From positions 1-64,000 of the forward strand of contig JAEUHR010000044.1 of assembly GCA_016794425.1 (NCBI GenBank): 64,000 nucleotides of DNA. The letters run 5' to 3'. This stretch comes from Planctomycetota bacterium. GTDB lineage: Bacteria > Planctomycetota > UBA1135 > UBA2386. This document shows, in pieces, positions 24,848-38,043 of this stretch. Within the stretch, counting starts at the first letter, position 1. Every line of letters starts with the position of its first letter. The position numbers and the translations under genes are program-made. A model generated the notes under the pieces. That model was given only the letters and a program-made list of their open reading frames with translations, was not told the origin of the DNA and ran no database searches.

Positions 24848-26373
24848 AAGCCGCCGGCCGTGAGCTGCAGCGCGTTGGTCGCCGTGATCGCGGTCCAGCT
24901 GCCCTGCAGGTCGAGTTCGATGGTCACCACTTGGTGGTAGAACGTGACGCCGACCAGCGGCGGCGTGTCGGGCAGGAACAGCGTCGACGTGACCGTGCCG
25001 GTCAGCGTGACCAAGGTCTCCAGGATGTCCGGGGCGACCAGCAGGTCGCAGCCCGGCAGCGCCTGCGGGAACACGGTGCCGAGCGGCACGACGCCGGGTG
25101 GCACCGCGGTGACGCTGGTCAGCGCGACCGCGAAGCCGAACGTGGTCAGGCCGCTGGCGGTGGCGCGGAACGTGGCATCGACCCAGGGCAGGGTCAGCGG
25201 GACCAGCGTGTTGAGGCCGCCGCTGCCGGTGCAGCCGCTGCCGAACGGCGCGCTGGTGGGGGTGCACGAGCTGCCGACGCGGGCCACCCGGCCGGCGGCA
25301 CTGCCACCGGCACTGGTGAAGTCGCCGGCGATCACGAGTTCGAGCGCGGGACCGAACGCCAGGGCCTGCACCGAGCCGTTGTCGGCGCCGCCGCCGAGGC
25401 CGTGCCACGCCGCGCCGTCCCACACCGCGACCCGCGGCGCGGCCACACCGCCGGCGTGCTGGAACGAACCGCCGGCGGCGAGCCAGCCGTTCGGCAACGC
25501 GAGCAGTTCGTTGCAAATGCCGTCGAGGCCGCTGCCGAGGGCATTCCACTGCGTGCCGTCCCAGCGCGCGACGCGGTTGGCCGGCACGCCGCCGGCCAGC
25601 GTGAACACCCCGCCGGCGACGACGTCGCCGTTCGGCAGCGCGGCCAGCGCGTTGGCGCCGAAGAAGCCGAGGCCGGTGCCGAGCCCCGACCACTGGCTGC
25701 CGTTCCAGCGCGCGACCCCGCTGGCGGCGACGCCGCCGGCAGTCGCGAACGAGCCGGCCACGAACACGTCTCCGTTCGGCGTCACCGCGACCGCGCGGAC
25801 CGAGCCGTCGACGCCGGTGCCGAGCGCCTGCCACGTGGTGCCATTCCAGCGCGCGATGCGGTTGCACGGCACGCCGCCGGCCGACAGGAAGTCGCCGCCG
25901 ACGAGCAGGTCGCCGTTCGGCGCCACGGCCAGCGCATGGGCGGCGGTGAACACCGGCAGCGGCGCGTCGATGCCGGCGCCGAGGGCCGACCACTGCGTGC
26001 CGTTCCAGCGGGCGACGCAGCGCGCGGTCACGCCGCCGGCGGTGTCGAAGTTGCCCGCCGCGATCACGTCGCCGTTCGGCATCGTGGTCAGCGCCTGCAC
26101 GAGGAAGTTCACGCCGCTGCCGAGCGGCGCCCAGCCGGTGCCGTTCCAGGTGGCGACGAACGAGGTGGCCACGCCGCCGGCGTTCTGCAGGTAGCCGCCG
26201 ACCACGAGGTCGCCGTTCGGACGCGTCGTGGCGGCGCGCACCTGCGCGTCGACGCCGGTGCCGAAGGCCGCCGTGGGCCAGGTGTAGGTGCACTGTGCCG
26301 ATGCCGCCGCGCCGAGCGCGGCCAGCGCGACGGCGCCGGTGAGACGGGGGAAGTGGGCGGCGAGCGAGGTCAT
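24844..26373 (-). CDS. Secreted WNG/kelch-like repeat protein with conserved Cys-rich C-terminal domain
   Basis: A 509-residue exported protein with a signal peptide (about 1-27, ending ASAQ). Seven tandem units of about 47-53 residues follow (about 35-375). Each has the pattern VARWNGTxWxALGxGxD... ALAxxPNGDxxxxGxFxxAGGV, probably beta-propeller blades. The C-terminal domain (about 380-509) starts FGSGCTGSGGLNTLVPLT and has a second Cys in LPGCDLLVAP. I associate this kind of tail with secreted planctomycete proteins, where it may be a surface-attachment or sorting module. Binding role and partner are unknown. TACGCT lies six bases before the ATG. Its stop shares CTAG with the S9 peptidase gene. 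Confidence 0.75.
   Translation of the reverse strand: MTSLAAHFPRLTGAVALAALGAAASAQCTYTWPTAAFGTGVDAQVRAATTRPNGDLVVGGYLQNAGGVATSFVATWNGTGWAPLGSGVNFLVQALTTMPNGDVIAAGNFDTAGGVTARCVARWNGTQWSALGAGIDAPLPVFTAAHALAVAPNGDLLVGGDFLSAGGVPCNRIARWNGTTWQALGTGVDGSVRAVAVTPNGDVFVAGSFATAGGVAASGVARWNGSQWSGLGTGLGFFGANALAALPNGDVVAGGVFTLAGGVPANRVARWDGTQWNALGSGLDGICNELLALPNGWLAAGGSFQHAGGVAAPRVAVWDGAAWHGLGGGADNGSVQALAFGPALELVIAGDFTSAGGSAAGRVARVGSSCTPTSAPFGSGCTGSGGLNTLVPLTLPWVDATFRATASGLTTFGFAVALTSVTAVPPGVVPLGTVFPQALPGCDLLVAPDILETLVTLTGTVTSTLFLPDTPPLVGVTFYHQVVTIELDLQGSWTAITATNALQLTAGGF
25260..26310 (-). repeat. Tandem imperfect repeats of about 140-160 bp inside the repeat protein
   Basis: Seven in-frame units, recognisable in DNA by recurring gcc-gttc-cagcg-cgcga and ccgttcgg blocks, encode the WNG/PNGD repeat. 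Lengths are multiples of three, so the array is under coding selection and is not a mobile or CRISPR repeat. Confidence 0.7.
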
Positions 26374-26379
26374 CGCGGC

Positions 26380-26385
26380 AGCGTA
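26380..26385 (-). promoter_or_regulatory. Candidate -10 element for a leaderless repeat-protein mRNA
   Basis: Minus-strand TACGCT ends six bases before the ATG at 26373, without a Shine-Dalgarno. Confidence 0.5.
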
Positions 26386-26518
26386 GCGAGGCGAGCGCGG
26401 GATCGGCGACGCGCCGCAACGCCGGCACCGCGGCCTCGTTGTAGCGGGGCTGCCCCACGCCGGGGCGGCCGCCGCATTGCGCGGCCGTCGGATCCTGCTC
26501 CAATCGCCACCGAGCCAC

Positions 26519-27988
26519 ATGTTCGAAGCCCTGAACGCCGCGTCGCCGTCCAACAAGTACCAGGTCGGATGGGTCGAGCTGGCCCCGGTGCAGTTCCAAG
26601 GGGAACTGCCCAAGTGGCTGACCCAGCTCGGCAAGAGCGCTCTGACCGGCGGGCCGCAGAAGGCGCAGCGCACGGCGCTGGTCGACGAGTTCCTGCGGCT
26701 GCTGCACATCCAGAAGCAGATCCTCACCAAGCAGTCCGGCCCGCAGGCGGCGATCGACGCCGCGCGCGCCGACGAGAACATCCGCTGGTTCACGGCCGCG
26801 TGCAGCAAGCAGTTCGGCGCGCCGCCGAAGCCGCCGGCACCGGAGGCCGGGCTGCAGCCGCTGCTCGACCGCAGCGAGCTGCTGAACGGCAAGCTGCTGC
26901 TGCTCGACGAGAAGCTGCAGCTGGTCAACTACTGGCTGCGCGGCGTGCGCACGCTGCCCGAGCACAAGGAAGGCCAGTCGCTGCTGTTCCAGTACCTCGG
27001 CAACGCGCCCAACACCAAGGTGCGCCTGTTCCTCGAAGTGCTGTGCGCCGACGCCGGCAAGGCCGTCTCGCTGAAGGACGGCGCCACGTTCAAGACCTCG
27101 TACGGGATCCAGAAGGGCCTGCAGACCACGCGCGAAGTCGCCTGGACCGACGAGCGCTTCAAGAAGGCGGTCAAGGCCGAGCTCGGCGCGTCGTACGGCG
27201 TCGGCGTCAAGGGCGAGTGCGAACTGGAGTTCAAGGGCTTCAAGGCCAAGCTCGAAGGCGAGGCGTGGGCCGGCATCCGCGCCAAGGCCGAGGGCTCGGC
27301 CGGCTACGGCGCCGGCAGCGGCGCGTTCGCGAAGGGCACCGTGGAGGCCGAGGTCGGCATCAAGCTGAAGGGCGCGGCCTCGATCGACTGCGGCGACATC
27401 TTCCTGTGCGAGGCCAGCGCGGAGGCGTTCGCCGGCGCGATGGCCAAGGCCGAGTGCGAGGTCACACTGACCGTCGGCCAGGTGACCGTGAAGGCGGGGG
27501 CCGAGGCGTTCGCGGGCGCGCGGCTGGTCGGCGAAGCAAAGGCGACGCTGCGGCTGCAGGGCTACGACCTGCTGAAGGCCGAGGCGAAGGGGTCCCTGAA
27601 CGCCGGCATCGGCGGCAAGGCCGAGTTCGAGCTGCAGTGCTCGCTGTTCGGCGGCACCAGCCTGAAGGTCGAAGCCGGCGCGACGATGGGCGTCGGCGCG
27701 GACGCCAGCACCAAGTTCACGGTCTACGGCGGCAACGTCGCGCCGGCGCTGGCCGCGCTCTACTACTCGGTGCACCTCGGCCTGCTCGGCTCGAAGAAGG
27801 ACAAGCACGCGTGGAAGAACTACTTCCGCGAGCTGGAGCAGAACGAGCGCTTGTTCACCAAGGCGCGCGGCGTGATCGAGGAGCAGATGAAGGAAGTGAT
27901 CCTCGAGCGCAACCGGCTGTTCAGCGAGTTCTCGGCCTGGAAACAGCTCGAGGGCCTCGCCGCGTTCCGCGCCACCGGCGCCGTCTGA
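26519..27988 (+). CDS. Unrecognised protein with Ala/Gly/Lys/Glu-rich amphipathic repeats
   Basis: I do not recognise this 489-residue protein. It has no signal peptide. Residues 1-220 look globular and helical (KWLTQLGKSALTGG, LVDEFLRLLHIQKQILTK, KLLLLDEKLQLVNYWLRG). Residues about 225-415 are a repetitive region of alternating hydrophobic and charged residues punctuated by Gly, with recurring AEAFAGAxAxAE, KAEAKGSLNAG and VEAGATMGVGA, which suggests many short antiparallel beta strands. The C-terminal 75 residues return to helix and coiled coil (NYFRELEQNERLFTKARGVIEEQMKEVILERN). Such strand repeats occur in stalk regions of some large toxins and surface proteins, but here there is no export signal or toxin domain. 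It stands alone, divergent from the WNG-repeat gene. No TANNNT box was found upstream. Confidence 0.6.
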   Translation: MFEALNAASPSNKYQVGWVELAPVQFQGELPKWLTQLGKSALTGGPQKAQRTALVDEFLRLLHIQKQILTKQSGPQAAIDAARADENIRWFTAACSKQFGAPPKPPAPEAGLQPLLDRSELLNGKLLLLDEKLQLVNYWLRGVRTLPEHKEGQSLLFQYLGNAPNTKVRLFLEVLCADAGKAVSLKDGATFKTSYGIQKGLQTTREVAWTDERFKKAVKAELGASYGVGVKGECELEFKGFKAKLEGEAWAGIRAKAEGSAGYGAGSGAFAKGTVEAEVGIKLKGAASIDCGDIFLCEASAEAFAGAMAKAECEVTLTVGQVTVKAGAEAFAGARLVGEAKATLRLQGYDLLKAEAKGSLNAGIGGKAEFELQCSLFGGTSLKVEAGATMGVGADASTKFTVYGGNVAPALAALYYSVHLGLLGSKKDKHAWKNYFRELEQNERLFTKARGVIEEQMKEVILERNRLFSEFSAWKQLEGLAAFRATGAV

Positions 27989-27995
27989 GCCGCCC

Positions 27996-31646
<3,651 letters not shown>

Positions 31647-31730
31647 CGCCGCATGATCGCACGGTGGGGGCGGCGGCGGCAGTCTCGCGTCGGACCCGTG
31701 CCATGCTTGCACTCGGCCGCGGCTCTGGCG

Positions 31731-33557
31731 ATGACTGCGCGCGTGCGCTTCCGCCCCGCCTCGATCTATCCGCTCGCCGTGCTGACCGGCGCGGTCGCAG
31801 GTCTCGGTGCGGTCGGCTTCGAGCTGGCCGCGGCGTGGGTCGCCCGCCAGGCCCTGGTCGGCGTCGGCGGCTACGCCGCACCCGGCCCGCGCGGCGAAGT
31901 GCCGCTGTTCGCGACCGCCGGGCCGGTCGAACTGGTGCCGTGGGCGCTGCTGCTGCTGCCGGCACTGGGCTGCTGGCTCAGTTCGCTGCTGTCGCAGTGG
32001 TTCGCGCCCGAGGCCGGCGGCCACGGCACCGACGCCGCGATCGCGGCCTACCACCATCGGGGCGGGCGGATCCGCGGCCGCGTGCCGCTGGTCAAGGGCC
32101 TGTGCAGCGCGCTGACGCTCGGCTGTGGCGGCTCCGGCGGGCGCGAAGGGCCGATCGCGCAGATCGGCGGCGGTTTCGGCTCGTTCGTGGCCCAGCGGCT
32201 CGGTCTGTCGGACCGCGGCTGCCGCACGCTGCTCGCGGCCGGCATGGCCGGCGGCGTCGGCGCGATCTTCCGCGCGCCGTTCGCCGGCGCGCTGTTCGCA
32301 GCCGAGGTGCTCTACCGCGACGCCGAACTCGAGACCGAGGTGGTGATGCCGGCGTTCCTGTCGTCGGCGGTCGCCTACTGCGTGTTCTGCGCGACGTTCG
32401 GCGAGTGGGGGTCGCTGTTCGCACTCGGCCCCGGCTTCGAGTTCCACCGCGTCGTCGAACTGGTGCCGTACACGCTGCTGGCGCTGGCCTTGCTGCCGGC
32501 GATCGCGTTCTACACCCGCTTCTTCTACGCCTGCGAGCGGTGGTTCCGCGCGCTGCCCGGGCCGCGGCCGCTGGTCGCCGCGCTCGGCGGCCTGCTGACC
32601 GGTGCGCTGGCGCTGGCGCTGTGGACCGCGCTCGACGACCCACGCGCGCTGGCCGTGCTCGGCGGCGGCTACGGCATCCTGCAAGCGACGCTCGACGGCA
32701 GCGTGGTCGGCTGGTCCGGCGCCGCGCTGCTGCTGCTGGTCGCGATCGCGAAGATCACCGCCACCGCGTGCACGATCGGCGGCGGCGGCAGCGCCGGCGT
32801 GTTCGGTCCGAGCATGGTGATCGGCGGCTGCGTCGGGGGCGCCGTCGGCCTGTGCTGCCACCAGTGGGGGCTGGTGCAGAACCCGGCCGCGCTGTGCATC
32901 GTCGGCATGTGCGGCTTCTTCGCCGGCGCCGCGAAGACGCCGATCTCGACCATCGTGATGGTCACCGAGATGACCGGCAGTTACCGGCTGCTGCTGCCGG
33001 CGATGTGGGTCTGTGGGCTGACGTTCCTGCTGAGCCGCCGCTGCCAGCTCTACCGGGAGCAGGTGCCGAACCGGGCGCTGTCGCCGGCGCACCGCGGCGA
33101 ACACCTGGTCGCCTTGCTCGAGCGCATGACCGTTGCCGACGTGTTCGAGCCGAGTGAGGTCGAGACGTTGCCGGCGGCGCTGCCGCTGCGCGAGATCCTG
33201 CAGCGCATCGCGCACAGCCGCGAGGACTACTTCCCGGTGCGCGACGAAGCGGGCCGGTTCGTCGGCATGCTGTCGGCGCACGACGTGCGGCAGTTCACGT
33301 TCGACCCGAGCGTCTACCAACTGGCGATCGCGGCCGACGTGATGGCGAGTCCGCCGGTGGTGGTGCGGCCGACCGACGACCTGCACCGCGCGCTCGAACT
33401 GTTCGACTCGGTGTGGCTCGACGAGCTGCCGGTGGTCGCCAGCGACGACCCCGACCGTTTGCTCGGCCGCCTGAAGCGCCGCTCGATCAACCGCGCCTAC
33501 ACGCGGCAGCTGAAGGCCCTGCAGCAGCAGCGCGACCAACAGCGGGGGCGGGCGTGA
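31731..33557 (+). CDS. CLC-type chloride channel/transporter with C-terminal CBS pair
   Basis: A 608-residue membrane protein with the CLC core (about 10-440) and two CBS domains (about 465-590). Anion-pathway motifs are present: GREGPIAQ with the gating Glu139, and GGGGSAGVFGPS. The first filter motif reads GHGTD (97-101) in place of GSGIP. At the internal proton-glutamate position (second Glu of the EE pair in E. coli ClcA) the sequence is Glu192-Val193, as in eukaryotic chloride channels. This suggests a channel or uncoupled transporter rather than a 2Cl/H antiporter. The ATG at 31731 starts the protein shortly before helix A. The gene ends 147 bases before recA. Confidence 0.9.
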   Translation: MTARVRFRPASIYPLAVLTGAVAGLGAVGFELAAAWVARQALVGVGGYAAPGPRGEVPLFATAGPVELVPWALLLLPALGCWLSSLLSQWFAPEAGGHGTDAAIAAYHHRGGRIRGRVPLVKGLCSALTLGCGGSGGREGPIAQIGGGFGSFVAQRLGLSDRGCRTLLAAGMAGGVGAIFRAPFAGALFAAEVLYRDAELETEVVMPAFLSSAVAYCVFCATFGEWGSLFALGPGFEFHRVVELVPYTLLALALLPAIAFYTRFFYACERWFRALPGPRPLVAALGGLLTGALALALWTALDDPRALAVLGGGYGILQATLDGSVVGWSGAALLLLVAIAKITATACTIGGGGSAGVFGPSMVIGGCVGGAVGLCCHQWGLVQNPAALCIVGMCGFFAGAAKTPISTIVMVTEMTGSYRLLLPAMWVCGLTFLLSRRCQLYREQVPNRALSPAHRGEHLVALLERMTVADVFEPSEVETLPAALPLREILQRIAHSREDYFPVRDEAGRFVGMLSAHDVRQFTFDPSVYQLAIAADVMASPPVVVRPTDDLHRALELFDSVWLDELPVVASDDPDRLLGRLKRRSINRAYTRQLKALQQQRDQQRGRA

Positions 33558-33625
33558 ACGGAATTCCGGCTTGGCTGCGACCGCGCGCCGCCGCGGGGCC
33601 ACTCTACGGTCCGCAGAGATTCTGT

Positions 33626-33654
33626 TTGGTTTCCGTTCGGGTCGTGGGTAGCCT
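33626..33654 (+). promoter_or_regulatory. Candidate sigma-70-type promoter of recA
   Basis: TTGGTT (33626-33631), 17-base spacer, TAGCCT (33649-33654), 50 bases before the recA ATG. A strong Shine-Dalgarno AAGGGAGGG (33688... about 33696) follows. I see no LexA-type palindrome in the 147-base gap. Confidence 0.5.
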
Positions 33655-33704
33655 GTGCCCTCGACCTCAAGTCAGCACAGCGATCCCAAGGGAGGGACCT
33701 CAGG

Positions 33705-34880
<1,176 letters not shown>

Positions 34881-34968
34881 CGCACCGACGGCCCGTCCGC
34901 AGCCGGTCGCGCGTTTCCCTTCGCGGGGGCGTTGGCTACAACCTTCGCCCCCGCCGCCGAGCCATCGC

Positions 34969-37656
34969 ATGAAACCGCTGACCGCCGCCGAGATCCGCGC
35001 CCGCTACCTGAAGTTGTTCGAGCAGAACGGCCACAAGGTGATGGCCTCGGATTCGCTCGTGCCCGCCAACGACCCGACGCTGCTGTTCACCGGCGCCGGC
35101 ATGAACCAGTTCAAGGACATGTTCCTCGGCAAGGGCACGCTGCCGTGGAAGCGCATCACGACGTCGCAGAAGTGCCTGCGCGTGCCGGACCTCGACAACG
35201 TGGGTTTCACGGCGCGGCACCACACGTTCTTCGAGATGCTCGGCAACTTCTCGTTCGGCGACTACTTCAAGCCGGAGTGCATCGCGTGGATCTGGTCCTT
35301 CTTCAAGGACGCCTGCGGCATCCCGGCCGAGCAGATGGTCGTCACGGTCTACCAGGACGATGACGAAGCGTTCGACATCTGGACCAAGCAGATCGGCCTG
35401 CCGCCCGAGAAGGTGTTCCGTTTCGGTGAGAAGGAGAACTTCTGGCCCGCCGAAGCGCCGAGCAAGGGGCCGAACGGTCCGTGCGGCCCGTGCAGCGAGA
35501 TCTACTTCGACAGCAAGCCCGGCCAGCCCTACCCGGCGCAGAAGGGGCTGCAATCGCTGCCGGACGATCGCTTCACCGAGGTCGGCAACTGCGTGTTCAC
35601 GCAGTTCGATCGCCAGTCCGACGGCTCGCTGAAGCCGCTGCCGCAGAAGAACATCGACGTCGGCCTCGGCCTCGAGCGCATCGCCGCGGTGCTGCAGGGC
35701 GCGCGCAACAACTTCGAGACCGAGTTGTTCCGGCCCTACCTCGAACACCTCGCCGCGCGCACTGGCATCGCCTACGGCACCGACGCGCAGCGCGACGTCC
35801 GGATGCGGCGCATCGCCGACCACATCCGCGCGATCACGTTCTGCATCGCCGATGGCGCGCTGCCGAGCAACGAAGGCCGCGGCTACGTCGTGCGCAAGAT
35901 CCTGCGGCGCGCCGCGCGCGACGGCTACGAGCTCGGGCTGCAGAAGCCGTTCCTGTTCGAGATGGTCGACCTGGTCGGCCGCGTGATGGGCGACCAGTAC
36001 CCCGAAGTGCGTGAGAACGCCGCGCAGTGCCGCGCCGTGATCCGCGGCGAGGAAGAGAGCTTCCTGACCGTCTACCGGCAGGGCATGGCGCGGCTCACCG
36101 AGTTCCTCGGCAAGGCCCCGCGCCCCGGCGCCAGCCGCGGCTCGCCGCAGCAGCCGACCGTCGGCAGCGGCGAGTTCGCGTTCCTGCTGCACGACACCTA
36201 CGGCTTCCCGATCGACATCACGCAGAAGGTGATGGAGGAGCACGGCCACCGGCTCGACGAAGACGGCTTCGAAGCCGCCATGGAAGCGCAACGGCAGCGG
36301 GCGCGTGCCAGCCAGGCGACCGCCGACGCGGTGTTCACGGCCAGCATCGCCGTCAAGCTGCGCGACGCCGGCGTGCCGCCGTCGACGTTCGTCGGCTACC
36401 AGCAGCTGCACCAGGACACGCAGCTGCAGGCGCTGGTCGGCGACGGCGACGTGCTGCTGCGCACCGCCGAGCAGGGCCAGAAGGTCGTGCTGGTGGCGGC
36501 CGTGACGCCGTTCTACGCGCAGGGCGGTGGCCAGGTCGGCGACCGCGGCATCGTGCGCACGGCGACCGGCGAGGCGCGCATCGCCACGACGACGTCGCTC
36601 GACGGCTTCCACCTGCACCAGGCGATCGTCGAGCGCGGCCGGCTCGAGGTCGGCCAGGCCTGCCAGCTCGCCGTCGACGAGACGGCACGGCGCGCCACCG
36701 AGCGCAACCACACGGCGACGCACCTGCTGCACGCGGCACTGAAGAAGGTGCTCGGCAACCACGTCAGCCAGGCCGGCAGCGAGGTCGCGCCGGAGCGGTT
36801 GCGCTTCGACTACACGCAGCCCGAGAAGCCGACCGCCGAGCAGCTGCAGCGGGTCGAGGACGAGGTCAACCTGCAGATCCTGCAGGCCAACGACGTGCAA
36901 GCGGCCACACAGTCGCTCGACGCGGCGCGCGCGGCGGGCTTCGTCGCGCTGTTCGGCGAGAAGTACGGCGACCGCGTGCGCACGCTGCAGGTCGGCGAGT
37001 TCAGCCGCGAACTGTGCGGCGGCACGCACGTGCGCAACAGCGGCAACATCGGCTCGTTCCGCATCGTCAGCGAGACCGCGGTCGCCGCCGGCACACGCCG
37101 TCTCGAAGCCGTCACCGGGCTCGTGGCGCTCGACCTCGCGCGGCAGGAACGCACCTGGCTGCAGACGCTGGCAACCAGCCTGAAGGTGCCGGCCGCCAAG
37201 GTGGGGGACCGCGTGCGCGAACTGACCGACGAGCTGAAGCAGGTCCGGCGGGAACTCGAGAAGGCGCTGGCGCCCGACCTCGACGCCGAACTCGGCAAAC
37301 TGCTGGCTGCGCTCAGCACCAAGGACGGCGTGCGCACCGTCGTGCACGAGCGGCCGGGGCTGCAGGCCAAGGATGCCCAGGAGCTGCTGAAGCGCGCGCA
37401 GAAGCAAGGCGAACCGTTCGCCGGCGTGCTGCTGAGTCCCGTCGACGGCGAAGTGCTGGTCGCCGCGGCAGTCAGCGCGGCGCTGCACGATCGGCTGAAG
37501 GCCGGTGACCTCGTGAAGCAACTGGCCGGCCTGCTGGGCGGCGGCGGCGGCGGCAAACCCGAGTTCGCACAGGGCAAGGGCAAGGCCGGCGACCGGATTG
37601 CCGACGCACGCGAGGCGGCTCTCGCCGCGCTGCGCGCCGCGGGCGTGCGCGCCTGA
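34969..37656 (+). CDS. alaS: Alanyl-tRNA synthetase
   Basis: Charges tRNA-Ala and edits Ser and Gly mischarges. The 895-residue protein has the class II catalytic domain (IRARYLKLFEQNGHKVMASDSLVP, TGAGMNQFKDMFLG, CGPCSEIYFD, GLGLERIAAVLQG), the tRNA-recognition domain, the editing domain with the zinc motif HTATHLLHAALKK and CGGTHV, and a C-Ala domain ending in a Gly-rich stretch (LLGGGGGGKPEFAQGKGK). The ATG at 34969 gives the canonical start. A weak box, TACAAC, lies 26 bases upstream. Nothing essential is missing. Confidence 0.97.
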   Translation: MKPLTAAEIRARYLKLFEQNGHKVMASDSLVPANDPTLLFTGAGMNQFKDMFLGKGTLPWKRITTSQKCLRVPDLDNVGFTARHHTFFEMLGNFSFGDYFKPECIAWIWSFFKDACGIPAEQMVVTVYQDDDEAFDIWTKQIGLPPEKVFRFGEKENFWPAEAPSKGPNGPCGPCSEIYFDSKPGQPYPAQKGLQSLPDDRFTEVGNCVFTQFDRQSDGSLKPLPQKNIDVGLGLERIAAVLQGARNNFETELFRPYLEHLAARTGIAYGTDAQRDVRMRRIADHIRAITFCIADGALPSNEGRGYVVRKILRRAARDGYELGLQKPFLFEMVDLVGRVMGDQYPEVRENAAQCRAVIRGEEESFLTVYRQGMARLTEFLGKAPRPGASRGSPQQPTVGSGEFAFLLHDTYGFPIDITQKVMEEHGHRLDEDGFEAAMEAQRQRARASQATADAVFTASIAVKLRDAGVPPSTFVGYQQLHQDTQLQALVGDGDVLLRTAEQGQKVVLVAAVTPFYAQGGGQVGDRGIVRTATGEARIATTTSLDGFHLHQAIVERGRLEVGQACQLAVDETARRATERNHTATHLLHAALKKVLGNHVSQAGSEVAPERLRFDYTQPEKPTAEQLQRVEDEVNLQILQANDVQAATQSLDAARAAGFVALFGEKYGDRVRTLQVGEFSRELCGGTHVRNSGNIGSFRIVSETAVAAGTRRLEAVTGLVALDLARQERTWLQTLATSLKVPAAKVGDRVRELTDELKQVRRELEKALAPDLDAELGKLLAALSTKDGVRTVVHERPGLQAKDAQELLKRAQKQGEPFAGVLLSPVDGEVLVAAAVSAALHDRLKAGDLVKQLAGLLGGGGGGKPEFAQGKGKAGDRIADAREAALAALRAAGVRA

Positions 37657-37702
37657 AATCGGCCGGCCGCAGCGGCCTCGGCGCGGCAGCCCGCGCGGCT
37701 CG

Positions 37703-37730
37703 TTGACTTCGCCGGTGCGCGCCGTAGGCT
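37703..37730 (+). promoter_or_regulatory. Promoter of the rpmF-plsX-fab operon
   Basis: TTGACT (37703-37708), 16-base spacer, TAGGCT (37725-37730). This is the best two-box promoter in the window, about 59 bases before the rpmF ATG. Confidence 0.6.
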
Positions 37731-37758
37731 TCTCGCCCTTTCCCGTCGACAGAACCCC

Positions 37759-37778
37759 GGTCCGAGTCGGCTCGGACC
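37759..37778 (+). other. Hairpin in the rpmF leader
   Basis: GGTCCGAG, loop TCGG, CTCGGACC: a perfect 8-bp stem ending 11 bases before the rpmF ATG, inside the transcript predicted from the promoter at 37703. No Shine-Dalgarno is visible after it. Autogenous control of L32 is a possibility. Confidence 0.45.
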
Positions 37779-37789
37779 CGGTCACGATC

Positions 37790-37972
37790 ATGGCAAATCC
37801 GAAGCGTAAACTGAGCCGCGCGAGCAAGGGACACCGCCGTGCGCACCTCGCCCTGACCCGCGCCCAACTCGTGCGTTGCACGCACTGTGGCGCGATGATC
37901 CGCCCGCACACGGTCTGCAAGGCCTGCGGCCACTACCGCGGCCGGCAGATCCTGGTCGCCGAGAACGGCTGA
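37790..37972 (+). CDS. rpmF: Ribosomal protein L32
   Basis: A 60-residue component of the large ribosomal subunit. It starts MANPKRKLSRASKGHRRAH as usual and has the zinc-ribbon form with two CxxC pairs (Cys30/Cys33 and Cys43/Cys46). It leads the fatty acid operon, an arrangement common in bacteria that couples ribosome and membrane synthesis. The open frame upstream of 37790 is not part of the gene. Confidence 0.95.
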   Translation: MANPKRKLSRASKGHRRAHLALTRAQLVRCTHCGAMIRPHTVCKACGHYRGRQILVAENG

Positions 37973-38043
37973 TCTCCCCGCCGCGGGCAGCAGCCACGCG
38001 GCGATTCTGCAGTGATTCCCGCTAGCGTCCACGGAGGAACTTC

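Noticed and set aside
25260..26310. Possible CRISPR or satellite array
   Set aside because: Units of 140-160 bp are in frame and encode a protein repeat; there are no short identical repeats with unique spacers.
33558..33704. LexA/SOS box before recA
   Set aside because: No GAAC-N4-GTTC or CTG-N10-CAG palindrome found in the gap.
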